From an uncultured Anaeromyxobacter sp. (GTDB taxonomy: Bacteria; Myxococcota; Myxococcia; Myxococcales; Anaeromyxobacteraceae), in NCBI GenBank assembly GCA_903874275.1, contig CAIQRS010000068.1, forward strand, positions 1 to 45,435: a DNA stretch of 45,435 nucleotides, written 5' to 3'. Both the position numbers and the translations under genes were made by a program. This document shows, piece by piece, positions 26,650 through 35,212 of the stretch. A model generated the notes under the pieces. The model worked only from the letters and a program-made list of their open reading frames with translations, was not told the origin of the DNA and made no database searches. Every line of letters starts with the position of its first letter. The first letter of the stretch is position 1.

Positions 26650-26677
26650 TTGACCCCCCCTTTTCCTGTCTTAGATC
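26650..26677 (+). promoter_or_regulatory. Putative lon promoter
   Basis: TTGACC at 26650-26655 is 5 of 6 to the -35 consensus. A weak -10 (TAGATC, 26672-26677) lies 16 bases downstream, and the lon start follows 46 bases later. No CIRCE-like or sigma-32-like element is evident. Confidence 0.35.
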
Positions 26678-26723
26678 GACCAACATGGCCCCGTCGGATA
26701 CCCTGGGTACGAAGGAGCAACTC

Positions 26724-29192
26724 ATGTCCGAGAAGAAGAAGGAGGGTGCTGGCGCCCAGGTCGCCCCTGCGATGGGGCCGCCGGCCCTCATCAACAAGGA
26801 GGACATCCCCCAGGTCCTCCCCATCCTGCCCCTGCGCAACTCGGTCTTCTTTCCCGGAGGCGTGCTCCCCCTCGCGGTGGGGCGCCAGAAGACCATCGCG
26901 CTCATCAAGGACGCCGTCCGCGACGAGCAGGTCATCGGGGTCGTCACCCAGCGCCGCGCCGAGGAGGAAGACCCGGGCGCCGCCGACCTCTACACCGTCG
27001 GGACCGTCGCCCGCATCGTGAAGCTCCTCAAGATGGGGGAGGACAACTACTCCCTCGTGGTCCAGGGGCTCGCCCGGGTCCGGGTCCTCGACCTGGTCCA
27101 GGAGACGCCCTACCTCAAGGCGCGCGTCGAGCCGGTGGAGGACAAGACCTCCGTGGACGAGGTCGAGGTCGAGGCCCTGGCCATCAACTTGAAGAAGCTG
27201 GCCCGCGAGGTCATCGAGCTCATGCCGGAGCTGCCCACGGCGGCCACCGAGCTGGTGGACTCGATCACCCACCCCGGTCACCTCGCCGACCTCATCGCCG
27301 CCAACGTGGACGTCCCCATCGAGGAGAAGCAGCAGGTCCTCGAGACGGTGGACCTCAAGGCGCGCATGAAGCTCGTGCTCGAGCTGCTCAATCGCAAGCG
27401 GGAGATCCTCAAGCTCTCCAACAAGATCGACAGCGCCGTGAAGGGCGAGATGTCGAAGACCCAGCGCGAGTACTACCTGCGCCAGCAGCTCAAGGCCATC
27501 AAGGAGGAGCTGGGCGAGCTGGGCGAGGAGGAGGAGGAGCTCGACGAGCTGGGCGAGCGTCTCAAGAAGGCCGGCCTCCCTCCCGACGTGGAGAAGGTCG
27601 CCAACAAGGAGCTCAACCGGCTCAAGGCCATCCCCACGGCCAGCTCCGAGCACGCCGTGGCCCGCACCTACCTCGACTGGATCGCCGACCTCCCCTGGTC
27701 CAAGCGCACCGAGGACAACCTCGACATCGAGAACGCCCGACAGATCCTCGACGCCGACCACTACGGCCTCGACAAGATCAAGAAGCGCATCCTCGAGTAC
27801 CTGGCGGTTCGCAAGCTGAAGAACGACATGCGCGGTCCCATCCTCTGCTTCGTCGGGCCTCCCGGCGTGGGCAAGACCTCGCTCGGCCAGTCGATCGCCC
27901 GGGCCACCGGCCGCAAGTTCGTCCGGCTGAGCCTGGGCGGCGTGCGCGACGAGGCGGAGATCCGCGGCCACCGGCGCACCTACGTCGGCGCGCTTCCCGG
28001 CCGGATCATCCAGTCCATGAAGAAGGCGGGGGCGAACAACCCCACCATGATGCTCGACGAGATCGACAAGCTCGGCGCCGACTTCCGCGGCGACCCCAGC
28101 GCGGCGCTCCTCGAGGTGCTCGACCCCGAGCAGAACTTCAGCTTCTCCGACCACTACCTCGACGTGGCCTTCGACCTCTCCAAGGTGATGTTCATCGCCA
28201 CGGCGAACCTGCTCGATCCCATCCCGTCGCCGCTCCGCGACCGCATGGAGATCCTCGAGCTGCCCGGCTACACCTTCGAGGAGAAGGTGCACATCGCCCA
28301 GCAGCACCTCGTGCCCAAGCAGCTCAAGGAGCACGGCCTCTCACCCGACGCCATCGAGTTCTCCGAGAAGTCGCTCATCAAGATCATCATGGCCTACACG
28401 CGGGAGGCCGGCGTCCGGAACCTCGAGCGTCGCATCGCCGACGTGGCGCGCGCGATCGCCGTCGAGGTTGCGGGGGGCAAGGTCCCGCCCGGCGCCCGGC
28501 GCTCCATCGAGGAGCCGGATCTCGCCGACATGCTCGGGCCGGAGAAGTTCTACAACGAGACGGCCGAGCGGACCGAGGTGGCCGGCGTGGCCACCGGCCT
28601 CGCCTGGACCGCCGCGGGCGGCGACCTGCTCTTCATCGAGGCCACCCGCATGCCGGGCAAGGGTTCGCTCACCCTCACCGGCCAGCTCGGCGACGTCATG
28701 AAGGAGTCGGCGCAGGCGGCGCTGTCCTACCTCCGTTCCAAGGCCGACCACCTGGGCATTCCCGGGAACTTCCTCGAGAAGACCGACATCCACATCCACT
28801 TCCCGGCCGGCGCCATCCCCAAGGACGGTCCCAGCGCCGGGGTGACCATCCTCACGGCGCTGGTGTCGCTGCTCACCGGGATCCGCGTCCGGTCCGACGT
28901 GGCCATGACCGGTGAGGCGACGCTCCGGGGCCTCGTACTCCCCGTCGGCGGCATCAAGGAGAAGGTCCTGGCCGCCCACCGGGCGGGTATCAAGCGGGTC
29001 ATCATGCCGGCCCGGAACGAGAAGGACCTGGTGGACGTCCCGGAGCAGGCCCGCAAGGAGCTCGAGTTCGTCTTCGCCACCCACATGGACGACGTGCTCG
29101 GCGCCGCGCTGGAGGAGAACCCGGTGGGCCGCAAGGTCCCGACCCCTCCTCCGCCGGAGGGTGGCTCCAAGCCCCCTGAAGTCCGCGCCTGA
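26724..29192 (+). CDS. lon: ATP-dependent protease Lon
   Basis: 822 residues from ATG 26724, chosen because AAGGAG lies 7 bases upstream; ATG 26685 would add 13 residues. Order of domains: LonN substrate-binding domain (about 32-225, [19 protein letters not shown]), helical coiled coil, AAA+ module with Walker [10 protein letters not shown] (near 378) and Walker [11 protein letters not shown], and the protease domain with the Ser-Lys dyad, Ser704 in KDGPSAGVT and Lys in [11 protein letters not shown]. Lon degrades misfolded and regulatory proteins, including antitoxins. Myxobacteria commonly have two Lon proteins, one vegetative and one developmental; which this is cannot be told. It is monocistronic by spacing, with a 104-base gap to the kinase gene. 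Confidence 0.96.
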   Translation: MSEKKKEGAGAQVAPAMGPPALINKEDIPQVLPILPLRNSVFFPGGVLPLAVGRQKTIALIKDAVRDEQVIGVVTQRRAEEEDPGAADLYTVGTVARIVKLLKMGEDNYSLVVQGLARVRVLDLVQETPYLKARVEPVEDKTSVDEVEVEALAINLKKLAREVIELMPELPTAATELVDSITHPGHLADLIAANVDVPIEEKQQVLETVDLKARMKLVLELLNRKREILKLSNKIDSAVKGEMSKTQREYYLRQQLKAIKEELGELGEEEEELDELGERLKKAGLPPDVEKVANKELNRLKAIPTASSEHAVARTYLDWIADLPWSKRTEDNLDIENARQILDADHYGLDKIKKRILEYLAVRKLKNDMRGPILCFVGPPGVGKTSLGQSIARATGRKFVRLSLGGVRDEAEIRGHRRTYVGALPGRIIQSMKKAGANNPTMMLDEIDKLGADFRGDPSAALLEVLDPEQNFSFSDHYLDVAFDLSKVMFIATANLLDPIPSPLRDRMEILELPGYTFEEKVHIAQQHLVPKQLKEHGLSPDAIEFSEKSLIKIIMAYTREAGVRNLERRIADVARAIAVEVAGGKVPPGARRSIEEPDLADMLGPEKFYNETAERTEVAGVATGLAWTAAGGDLLFIEATRMPGKGSLTLTGQLGDVMKESAQAALSYLRSKADHLGIPGNFLEKTDIHIHFPAGAIPKDGPSAGVTILTALVSLLTGIRVRSDVAMTGEATLRGLVLPVGGIKEKVLAAHRAGIKRVIMPARNEKDLVDVPEQARKELEFVFATHMDDVLGAALEENPVGRKVPTPPPPEGGSKPPEVRA

Positions 29193-29197
29193 CCAGC

Positions 29198-29232
29198 GGG
29201 GGAAAGGGGCGCCGTCCGGTGGCTCCTCCCCC
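29198..29232 (+). terminator. Possible hairpin after lon
   Basis: GGGGGA at 29198-29203 pairs with TCCCCC at 29227-29232, and further imperfect pairing is possible between them. It starts 6 bases after the lon stop. No T-run follows, so termination is uncertain. Confidence 0.3.
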
Positions 29233-29296
29233 GACATCCGTGTCATAGTGATCGGCGATCGATCGGGCCGCCGTGTCGCGGTCCGGAGGGAGTGGA

Positions 29297-31105
29297 TTGA
29301 TTCGCCGGATCGACCGCTACGAACTCCTCGAGCAGGTGGGAACCGGTGGAATGTCGGTCGTCTACCGGGGTCGGGACATGGCGCTCGACCGCGAGGTCGC
29401 GATCAAGGTGCTCCACCCCCACCTCGCCACCAGGCCGGAATCGCGCGCCCGGTTCTCCCGGGAGGCCAGGGCCGTGGCGCGCCTCTCCCACCCGGGCATC
29501 GTGGAGATCTACGACTACTCCGGGGACGAGAACCCGGAGAGCTGGCTCGTCACCGAGTTCGTCCACGGTAGGACGCTGCGCGCCTTCGCCGACGACGGGG
29601 GAATCCCGCTGCCCGAGTGCGGTGCGCTCATCGGGCTGGCGCTCTCCGACGCGCTCGTGCACGCGCACGCGGCCGGGGTCATCCACCGGGACCTGAAGCC
29701 CGAGAACGTGATGATCGCCGAGTTCGGGGGGCGACCGGCGGTGAAGCTCGCCGACTTCGGGATCGCCCGCATCCTCTCGCAGGACGACCGGATGACGATG
29801 ACCGGCGCGATGGTGGGATCGCCCAACCACATGGCGCCCGAGGTGGTGGACGGGAAGGAGGCCGACGAGAGGTCGGACGTCTTCTCGCTGGGGACCATCC
29901 TCTACTGGCTCTGCACCGGACGGCTGCCGTTCGAGGCGCCGAATCCCAGCGCCACGCTGCACCGGCTGGTCACCGGCGACTTCCCCGATCCACGGTTGGT
30001 GAACAGGGCCCTCGGGGAGCCCCTGGCCCGGCTCATCACCTCTTGCCTGGAACTCGACCCGGCAGCCCGCCCCGCCGGTGCCGCCCAGGTCCGCGACGCG
30101 CTGGCCACCCTCCTGCGCGACGACGGCATCGATCGGCCCGAAGAGACCCTGACCGCCTTCCTCGCCGATCCCCGGGGAACCGCCGAGTCGCTCCGCCCCC
30201 GCATCGTTGCAGCACGGCTCCGGCGTGGGGAGGAGCACCTGGCGCGAGGCGACGTGGCGCTCGCCCTCGGCTCCTTCGATGGGGTCCTGGCCATCGAGCC
30301 CCGCCATCCCGCCGTGCTCGCCCGCCTCGCCGAGGTGGCCCGGTCCGACCGGAGAAGGCGGTTGCTGCGCCGGGGCGCGGTGGTCCTGGGAGTGCTCGCC
30401 GTCGTCGCGCTGGCCGTGATGGGGATCGCGCGCATCCCGGACTCCGTTCCGGTGGCCGGCGATGGGCTCGCCGCCCGCGCCACCGCTCAGCCGGGTCCCG
30501 TTGCCGCGGCGCCCGCGGTCCAGCCCGCGGTCCAGACCGCGGTCGGCGCCGCCGCCATCGCTCCAGCCACCTTGGCCCCGGCGCGCGTCCCGGCCGACCC
30601 CTCCCGGCCGGCGGCGGCCCGCAAGGGGCCCGCCCCCGTGCCCTTCACGGTGCACGTGCGCCCCTACGCCCAGCGCGCCCTGCTCGACGGCGTCGAGGTG
30701 GCCGCTGACGAGCAGCGGGTGGTCTTCTCGCTCTCGCCGGGGGCGCACCGGCTCCGCATCGAGCACCCCTGCTGCGAGCCGTACGAGCGCGAGATCGACA
30801 CCGCCTCGGCGCAGCGGCTCGGCGAGCTCAAGGTCCCCCTGGTTCCGCGCCCGGCTATCCTGCGCATCGGCGGCGAGCCGACCACCCGCGTGTACCTGGA
30901 CGGGAAGTTCCTCGGTTCGGCCGGCGACTCGCAGCGTGAACCGTTCCGGATCCGGATGCCCTCCGACGGACCGAACCCCTACGAGGGGGAGGTCGGCCTG
31001 CGCCTCGAGGCCCCCGGCGGGCGGGCAGCCAGCGCAACCGTGCGCGTCCGAGCCGGACAGGAGATCTCCGTTCCCGCCGTCCTGACACAGGACCCGCCCC
31101 GATGA
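29297..31105 (+). CDS. Transmembrane Ser/Thr protein kinase with PEGA-like periplasmic repeats
   Basis: 602 residues from TTG 29297, chosen because GGAGGG lies 6 bases upstream; GTG 29273 has no ribosome binding site. The eukaryotic-type kinase domain (about 8-275) is complete: glycine loop VGTGGMSVVY, Lys37 in VAIKVL, H130-R131-D132 in HRDLKPEN, DFG in LADFGIAR and the APE motif in HMAPEVV. A TPR-like stretch (about 312-345) is followed by one membrane helix (about 358-380), a Pro/Ala linker and two PEGA-type segments (HVRPYAQRALLDGVEV; RVYLDGKFLGSAG) outside the membrane. It can therefore sense an envelope cue and phosphorylate cytoplasmic targets. The FHA-domain activator two genes downstream is the obvious candidate. 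The stop overlaps the next start (ATGA). Confidence 0.93.
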   Translation: MIRRIDRYELLEQVGTGGMSVVYRGRDMALDREVAIKVLHPHLATRPESRARFSREARAVARLSHPGIVEIYDYSGDENPESWLVTEFVHGRTLRAFADDGGIPLPECGALIGLALSDALVHAHAAGVIHRDLKPENVMIAEFGGRPAVKLADFGIARILSQDDRMTMTGAMVGSPNHMAPEVVDGKEADERSDVFSLGTILYWLCTGRLPFEAPNPSATLHRLVTGDFPDPRLVNRALGEPLARLITSCLELDPAARPAGAAQVRDALATLLRDDGIDRPEETLTAFLADPRGTAESLRPRIVAARLRRGEEHLARGDVALALGSFDGVLAIEPRHPAVLARLAEVARSDRRRRLLRRGAVVLGVLAVVALAVMGIARIPDSVPVAGDGLAARATAQPGPVAAAPAVQPAVQTAVGAAAIAPATLAPARVPADPSRPAAARKGPAPVPFTVHVRPYAQRALLDGVEVAADEQRVVFSLSPGAHRLRIEHPCCEPYEREIDTASAQRLGELKVPLVPRPAILRIGGEPTTRVYLDGKFLGSAGDSQREPFRIRMPSDGPNPYEGEVGLRLEAPGGRAASATVRVRAGQEISVPAVLTQDPPR

Positions 31106-31944
31106 TCGCCCTCCTCCTCGTCCTGACGCTCGCCACCCCCGAGGCCGACGTGAAGCGGGCGCGCGACCGCTACGAGTTCGGGGCCTACGCCGACGCCGCC
31201 GGGGCGGCGCGGGAGATCCTGTCGCGCAGCACGGCCCTCCCGGAGCCCGTCGTGCTCGAGGCCTGGCGCATCCTGGGGCTCGCCGAGTACCAGCTCGGCG
31301 ACCTGCCCGCCGCCCGCGAGGCCTTCATCCACCTGCTCTCGATCGACCCCGACCAGACGCTCGACCCGTTCCTCGTCCCGCCGCCCATCGTGGAGTTCTT
31401 CGACAAGGTCCGGGCCGACGCGGAGCCCGAGCTGGCGCCGCTCCGGGAACGGAAGCGACAGCTGGAGGAGCAGGAGCGGCTGGCGGAGGAAGCGAGGCGC
31501 CGCCTCCTCGCAGAGGAGGCGATCCGCTCCGGACCGCCATCGAAGGTCATCCTGGTGGAGGAGCACGTCTACATGCTCAACTTCCTGCCCTTCGGCGTCG
31601 GGCAGTTCCAGAACGGGGACACCACCAAGGGCATCATCATCGCGGTGTCGCAGGTGGTGCTCGGCGCCATCAACCTGGGGGCGATCCTCGCGCACAACGC
31701 CATCGCCGACGACCCCTCGCGCCGCTGCCTGGTGAGCACGCCCACCAACTGCAGCAACCCGCCCATCCCCGACTCCGACCGGGCGCTGCTGCAGAACATC
31801 GACATCGTGAAGTACCTTTCCGCCGGCCTCTTCTGGGGGGTCTACGCCTACGGCGTGGTGGACTCCATCGCCAACTACGTCCCCCGCATCGAGACCGAGA
31901 TCACCCCGGGGCGCACGGCGGTGAAGCTCTCGTGGGATTTCTAG
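31102..31944 (+). CDS. Predicted exported protein with TPR-like N-terminus and membrane segments
   Basis: 280 residues from ATG 31102, overlapping the kinase stop by 4 bases. A short signal-like segment (1-12) is followed by two TPR-like helical hairpins (about 15-90, YEFGAYADAAGAAREILS; AEYQLGDLPAAREAFIHLL), a Glu/Arg-rich coiled coil (about 105-140), and two or three hydrophobic helices (GIIIAVSQVVLGAINLGAIL and YLSAGLFWGVYAYGVV). Between the helices a loop contains two cysteines (CLVSTPTNC). The C-terminal third resembles proteins annotated as DUF5683-like, found with outer-surface assemblies, but I am not certain. It lies between kinase and activator genes and may be a sensor partner of the kinase. 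Confidence 0.65.
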   Translation: MIALLLVLTLATPEADVKRARDRYEFGAYADAAGAAREILSRSTALPEPVVLEAWRILGLAEYQLGDLPAAREAFIHLLSIDPDQTLDPFLVPPPIVEFFDKVRADAEPELAPLRERKRQLEEQERLAEEARRRLLAEEAIRSGPPSKVILVEEHVYMLNFLPFGVGQFQNGDTTKGIIIAVSQVVLGAINLGAILAHNAIADDPSRRCLVSTPTNCSNPPIPDSDRALLQNIDIVKYLSAGLFWGVYAYGVVDSIANYVPRIETEITPGRTAVKLSWDF

Positions 31945-31954
31945 GAGGGCGCCC

Positions 31955-33754
31955 GTGGCGGAACTGATCCTGAAGGTCGGCGAAGGCGACCCCCGGTCGG
32001 TCCGGCTCACCCGCCGGATCACCACCGTGGGCCGGGACCCTGCCAGCAACCTGCACATCGACGACCCGACGCTGCCTCCCACCGCGTTCCACGTTCTCTC
32101 CGACGGCGACGCCTTCACCGTGTCGGCCCACACCGGCTGCGAGATGACGGTGAACGGCCGGCGCCGCACGACCTGCCGCCTGGCGCCCGGCGACGTCCTG
32201 CGGGTGGGGGTCCACGAGCTGGTCTTCTCGCCGCTGCCCCCGCTGCCCGCCCCGGCCGGTCCGGCCGTCCGGGAGGAGCCCCTGGTCCGCTTCTCCCGCC
32301 GGTTGCTCGAGGCCGGCTCGCTCGAGAGCCTTCTCGACGCCCTCCTCGACGCGCTCCTCGAGGTGACCCGCGCCGACAAGGGCTTCGTGATCGAGCTCTC
32401 CGACGGGACGCCGGAGGTGCGTGCCTCCCGGAACGTCGCCCCGGGAAACGTCGAGGACGCGGTCTCCCGCGTCTCCGACTCGATCGTCCAGAGGGTCCTC
32501 ACCACCCGCCGTCCGCTGGTGGTGGCCGACGCCCTTCACGACGCCGAATGGTCGAGCTCCGCGTCGGTCGTCGACCTCCGGCTCCAGTCGGTGATGTGCG
32601 CACCCCTCGTCGCCCGCGGGGAGATCTTCGGCGCCATCTACCTGGGCAACGACAGCGTCCGGAACCTCTTCGACGAGCGCTCGCTCGAGACCCTCACCGT
32701 CTTCTCCTCCCAGGCATCGCTTCTCCTCCAGAACGCCCTCCTCCTCAGGGACCTCCGCCGGGAGAACGAGGCGCTCCGCGAGGCCATCGAGAGCCGGCGC
32801 TACGGCGAGCTTCTGGGCGCCGGGCCGAGCATGCGCGAGGTCTACCGGCGCATCGAGAAGGTCGCGCCCACCGACGTCACCGTGCTCATCCAGGGGGAGA
32901 CCGGCACCGGGAAGGAGCTGGTCGCCCGCGAGATCCACCGGCGCTCCCCCCGCGGCGTGGGTCCGTTCGTGGCGGTGAACTGCGCGGCCATCCCCGAGGG
33001 GTTGCTGGAGTCCGAGCTCTTCGGCCACGTGAAGGGAGCCTTCACCGGCGCCGTGGCCAACCGCGCCGGCCGCTTCCAGGCCGCCTCGGGCGGCACGCTC
33101 TTCCTCGACGAGATCGGCGAGATGCCGCCTTCGCTCCAGGTGAAGCTCCTGCGGGCCATCCAGGAGCGGGTGGTCCAGCGGGTCGGCGAGTCCCGCGGTG
33201 AGCCGGTGGACATCCGCGTGGTGGCCGCCACCAACCGGAACCTGGAGGACGAGGTCCGCTCCGGACGGTTCCGCGAGGACCTCTACTACCGGCTCCACGT
33301 CGTCACCATCGACCTGCCTCCTCTCCGGGAGCGCGGAGACGACGTCACGGTCCTGGCCCGCTGGTTCCTGCAGCGCTACGCGGACGAGTTCGACTCGCGA
33401 GCCCGCGGGTTCGCGCCCGGAGCGCTGGCCGCGCTGCGGCGGTACACCTGGCCCGGCAACATCCGCGAGCTCGAGAACCGCGTGAAGAAGGCGGCCGTGC
33501 TGGCCGACGGCCCGCTGGTGACCGGCGAGGACCTCGACCTGGGCCAGGACGGTCTCGAATCCACCTTGCCCCTGGCCGACGCGCTCGAGGAGTTCCGGAA
33601 GCGCTACATCAGCGAGACCCTGGACCGAAACGGCGGCAACCGGACCAAGACGGCGAAGGACCTCGACGTGGACCCACGCACCATCTTCCGCCACCTCGAG
33701 AAGCTCGAGTCGGAGCGGCGCGGCGCCCCCCTGCCACCCGGAGCGAAGCCTTGA
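31955..33754 (+). CDS. Sigma-54-dependent activator with FHA and GAF domains
   Basis: 599 residues from GTG 31955, with AGGAGGG 5-11 bases upstream. Domains: FHA (about 18-95) with GRDPASNLHIDD and the C-terminal Asn in MTVNGRR; GAF (about 125-270) with GEIFGAIYLGND; AAA+ (about 285-515) with Walker A GETGTGKE (near 313), the sigma-54 contact loop GAFTGA (near 360) and Walker B GGTLFLDEIGEMPP; and a Fis-type helix-turn-helix (about 560-595, GGNRTKTAKDLDVDPRTI). It should open sigma-54 promoters when its FHA or GAF domain receives a signal. FHA domains bind phosphothreonine, and a Ser/Thr kinase heads this operon. The FHA motif has Thr instead of the usual Ser (TAFH for SxxH). Confidence 0.93.
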   Translation: MAELILKVGEGDPRSVRLTRRITTVGRDPASNLHIDDPTLPPTAFHVLSDGDAFTVSAHTGCEMTVNGRRRTTCRLAPGDVLRVGVHELVFSPLPPLPAPAGPAVREEPLVRFSRRLLEAGSLESLLDALLDALLEVTRADKGFVIELSDGTPEVRASRNVAPGNVEDAVSRVSDSIVQRVLTTRRPLVVADALHDAEWSSSASVVDLRLQSVMCAPLVARGEIFGAIYLGNDSVRNLFDERSLETLTVFSSQASLLLQNALLLRDLRRENEALREAIESRRYGELLGAGPSMREVYRRIEKVAPTDVTVLIQGETGTGKELVAREIHRRSPRGVGPFVAVNCAAIPEGLLESELFGHVKGAFTGAVANRAGRFQAASGGTLFLDEIGEMPPSLQVKLLRAIQERVVQRVGESRGEPVDIRVVAATNRNLEDEVRSGRFREDLYYRLHVVTIDLPPLRERGDDVTVLARWFLQRYADEFDSRARGFAPGALAALRRYTWPGNIRELENRVKKAAVLADGPLVTGEDLDLGQDGLESTLPLADALEEFRKRYISETLDRNGGNRTKTAKDLDVDPRTIFRHLEKLESERRGAPLPPGAKP

Positions 33755-34344
33755 GCCGCGCATCTTCCCGTATCGGCGCCCTCCTGCTCGCCACCTTGGC
33801 CGGGGGAGCGGTGCTGGGGGGGTGCCCCATCCCGCAGCCCCTCCCCGGCGTCGGGTCCATCGACGGCGGCCTGCCCATCACCCCCCCGCGCGTCCTGACG
33901 TCGAGCGCGGAGCCGGGGCTCGCCATGACCGACTACCGGACGTCGGCGTCGGCGACCCCCTGCCCGCCCGGATCGTTCTTCGAGGTGTCGGCCACGCTGA
34001 TCGACGAGAACAGCGAGGAACCGGTGGAGGTCCGCTGGTTCGTGGACTACGACCCGGACAACCAGCTGAAGCGCACCCCGCTCCAGATCGAGACCCTGCC
34101 ACCGCCCGCCGACCCCCAGCAGTTCAGGCGCTTCCCGGGACCCTTCCCCTTCTCGCCCTGGGACTTCGACCGACCCACCGAGCGCGTCCACGTCGTCGAG
34201 TTGACGGTGTCGAACGGCTTCCTGCCGGTGGGCGCGGTCGTCCCGCCCGGGGCCCTTCCCAACCGGACCGCCGCACCTGGCTACGAGGTGCAGATCTTCC
34301 GCTGGACCTTCCAGCCCTCGGCCACGGGTGGGTGCGGACCGTAG
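33751..34344 (+). CDS. Predicted lipoprotein ending the kinase/activator operon
   Basis: 197 residues from TTG 33751, overlapping the activator stop (TTGA), with GGAG 7 bases upstream. The lipobox VLGGC gives an acylated Cys at residue 25. The mature part (about 45-197) is Pro-rich with predicted beta strands (FFEVSATLIDENSEEPVEVR, VHVVELTVSNGF), which recalls Ig-like or cadherin-like folds, but no family is recognised. Three other cysteines (CPIPQ, ATPCPPG, GGCGP) are visible, counting the lipidated one. The tight coupling to the kinase and activator suggests a surface component of the same pathway, perhaps sensed by the PEGA region. It ends 16 bases before a convergent gene. Confidence 0.65.
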   Translation: MSRASSRIGALLLATLAGGAVLGGCPIPQPLPGVGSIDGGLPITPPRVLTSSAEPGLAMTDYRTSASATPCPPGSFFEVSATLIDENSEEPVEVRWFVDYDPDNQLKRTPLQIETLPPPADPQQFRRFPGPFPFSPWDFDRPTERVHVVELTVSNGFLPVGAVVPPGALPNRTAAPGYEVQIFRWTFQPSATGGCGP

Positions 34345-34360
34345 GGCCGGCGCCGCCGCG

Positions 34361-34894
34361 CTACCGGGTGGGGTGCGCCGCCTCGCGGGCGTGGGACATC
34401 GCCTCGGCCGCGGCGCGGGCCAGGTCGCCGTTCTCGTCGGCGAAGCGGTTCACCTGGGCGGTGTAGGCGCGGTGCAGCGCCAGCATGGCGTCGCGCGCGG
34501 CCGCCATGTCGGCGCGCTCCACGGCCCATTCACCCTTGGTTAAATCGAGCCGGCAGCGGTCGGAGAGATCTTCCACCCGCTCCTCCCAGCGCGGCGCCCA
34601 CTCGCGCCAGGCTGCCAGCGGCATGGGCCCCTCGAAGTTGGTGCCCATGGCCCATGCGCGCTGGTTCTGCTCGACGTACAGAGCATCCAGGTCGTCCATG
34701 CAGACCCGGAGCGTCGCCCGTGTGGGGATGGCGGTCCTCGAAGCCGGCGGGGCACGGCGCTCCCGCCCGCGGAGCGTCCTCACCACGCTCACCGCAAAGA
34801 AGCCGACGGCGACCGCGATGGCCAGGAAGTAGAGGATCCACGCGGCCATGCGATACGGCCGAAGCTTCGGGTCGCGCGTTGCCACTGCGCGCAA
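34361..34894 (-). CDS. Small single-pass membrane protein of unknown function
   Basis: 177 residues if read from TTG 34894; GTG 34885 or the Met before AAWILYFLAI are possible shorter starts, and none has a clear Shine-Dalgarno. One strong membrane helix (about 17-40, AAWILYFLAIAVAVGFFAVS) is followed by a basic stretch and a helical, charged domain (about 60-177) with two cysteines (LRVCMDDLDALY and DRCRLDL). No family is recognised. Its GC-rich codon use matches the genome, while the sequence just upstream is AT-richer. It is convergent with the kinase/activator operon and probably transcribed from the palindrome-bearing gap. Confidence 0.6.
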   Translation of the reverse strand: MRAVATRDPKLRPYRMAAWILYFLAIAVAVGFFAVSVVRTLRGRERRAPPASRTAIPTRATLRVCMDDLDALYVEQNQRAWAMGTNFEGPMPLAAWREWAPRWEERVEDLSDRCRLDLTKGEWAVERADMAAARDAMLALHRAYTAQVNRFADENGDLARAAAEAMSHAREAAHPTR

Positions 34895-34923
34895 TCTGAC
34901 ATCAGCGCCCCGGCGGAGTCCAG

Positions 34924-34956
34924 CATTTCATACATGAAATGTTAAGATTCATGAAT
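34924..34956. promoter_or_regulatory. Pair of operator-like palindromes
   Basis: CATTTCAT-AC-ATGAAATG (34924-34941) is a perfect 8-bp inverted repeat, followed after five bases by the perfect palindrome ATTCATGAAT (34947-34956). Both contain TTCAT/ATGAA half-sites. TAAGAT at 34943-34948 could be a -10. The arrangement resembles binding sites of a small dimeric repressor. Which gene it serves is unclear; the minus-strand gene at 34361-34894 begins 30 bases away. Confidence 0.45.
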
Positions 34957-35143
34957 GCAATCGGAATGTGACCCAACAAGGTCTCCTTTTGGGGACCTAC
35001 CCCGTGATTTCAGGATGTTGGCAAGTGTCAGGAATTGGCCCCTACCTTGCTAAACAATCCTTTGAAGCGCTGCGGGCCAGTGTAGGCATCTCCCCCCCCC
35101 GCATCCTGTGCCGGTCATGCGGCGCTTCGGCAACACGGGAGGA

Positions 35144-35195
35144 GGCTTCCGGTCGGAACAACACGTCCGACACCCAGCACAGCCGGCCGGAAGCC
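35144..35195 (-). ncRNA. Possible three-way-junction RNA structure downstream of mutL
   Basis: Read on the minus strand, GGCTTCCGG pairs with CCGGAAGCC (9 bp, ends of the element). Between them, CCGGC-TGT-GCTGG (five pairs with one G-U) and TCGGA-CGTGTTGT-TCCGA (5 bp) form two internal hairpins with only three unpaired bases at the junction. The G-U pair exists only in minus-strand RNA, the direction of mutL, whose stop lies 17 bases upstream. It could be an mRNA-end structure or a dispersed repeat. There is no T-run. Confidence 0.35.
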
Positions 35196-35212
35196 CGCCC
35201 ACTTCCCCTCCT

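Larger units (their letters stand above)
34895..35212. other. AT-richer 318-bp intergenic region rich in inverted repeats
   Basis: No gene is evident. The left half (about 34920-35075) is clearly less GC-rich than the rest of the window. It holds: two palindromes at 34924-34956; a hairpin AGGTCTCC-TTTT-GGGGACCT at 34979-34998; an inverted repeat GAAGCGC (35064-35070)/GCGCTTC (35122-35128); a run of nine C at 35092-35100; and the larger structure at 35144-35195. A short minus-strand frame (35202-35050, 50 codons, GTG after AGGAGG) is cysteine-rich but overlaps the RNA structure and looks like chance. The region may be a decayed mobile element, a dispersed repeat, or a control region. Confidence 0.6.

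Noticed and set aside
35092-35100. Run of nine C as a phase-variation tract
   Set aside because: It is not within a gene or an obvious promoter spacer.
35050-35202. Minus-strand 50-codon cysteine-rich frame with AGGAGG before a GTG
   Set aside because: It overlaps the inverted repeats and the C9 run, and the composition looks like non-coding DNA. Kept only as a remark in the gap entry.
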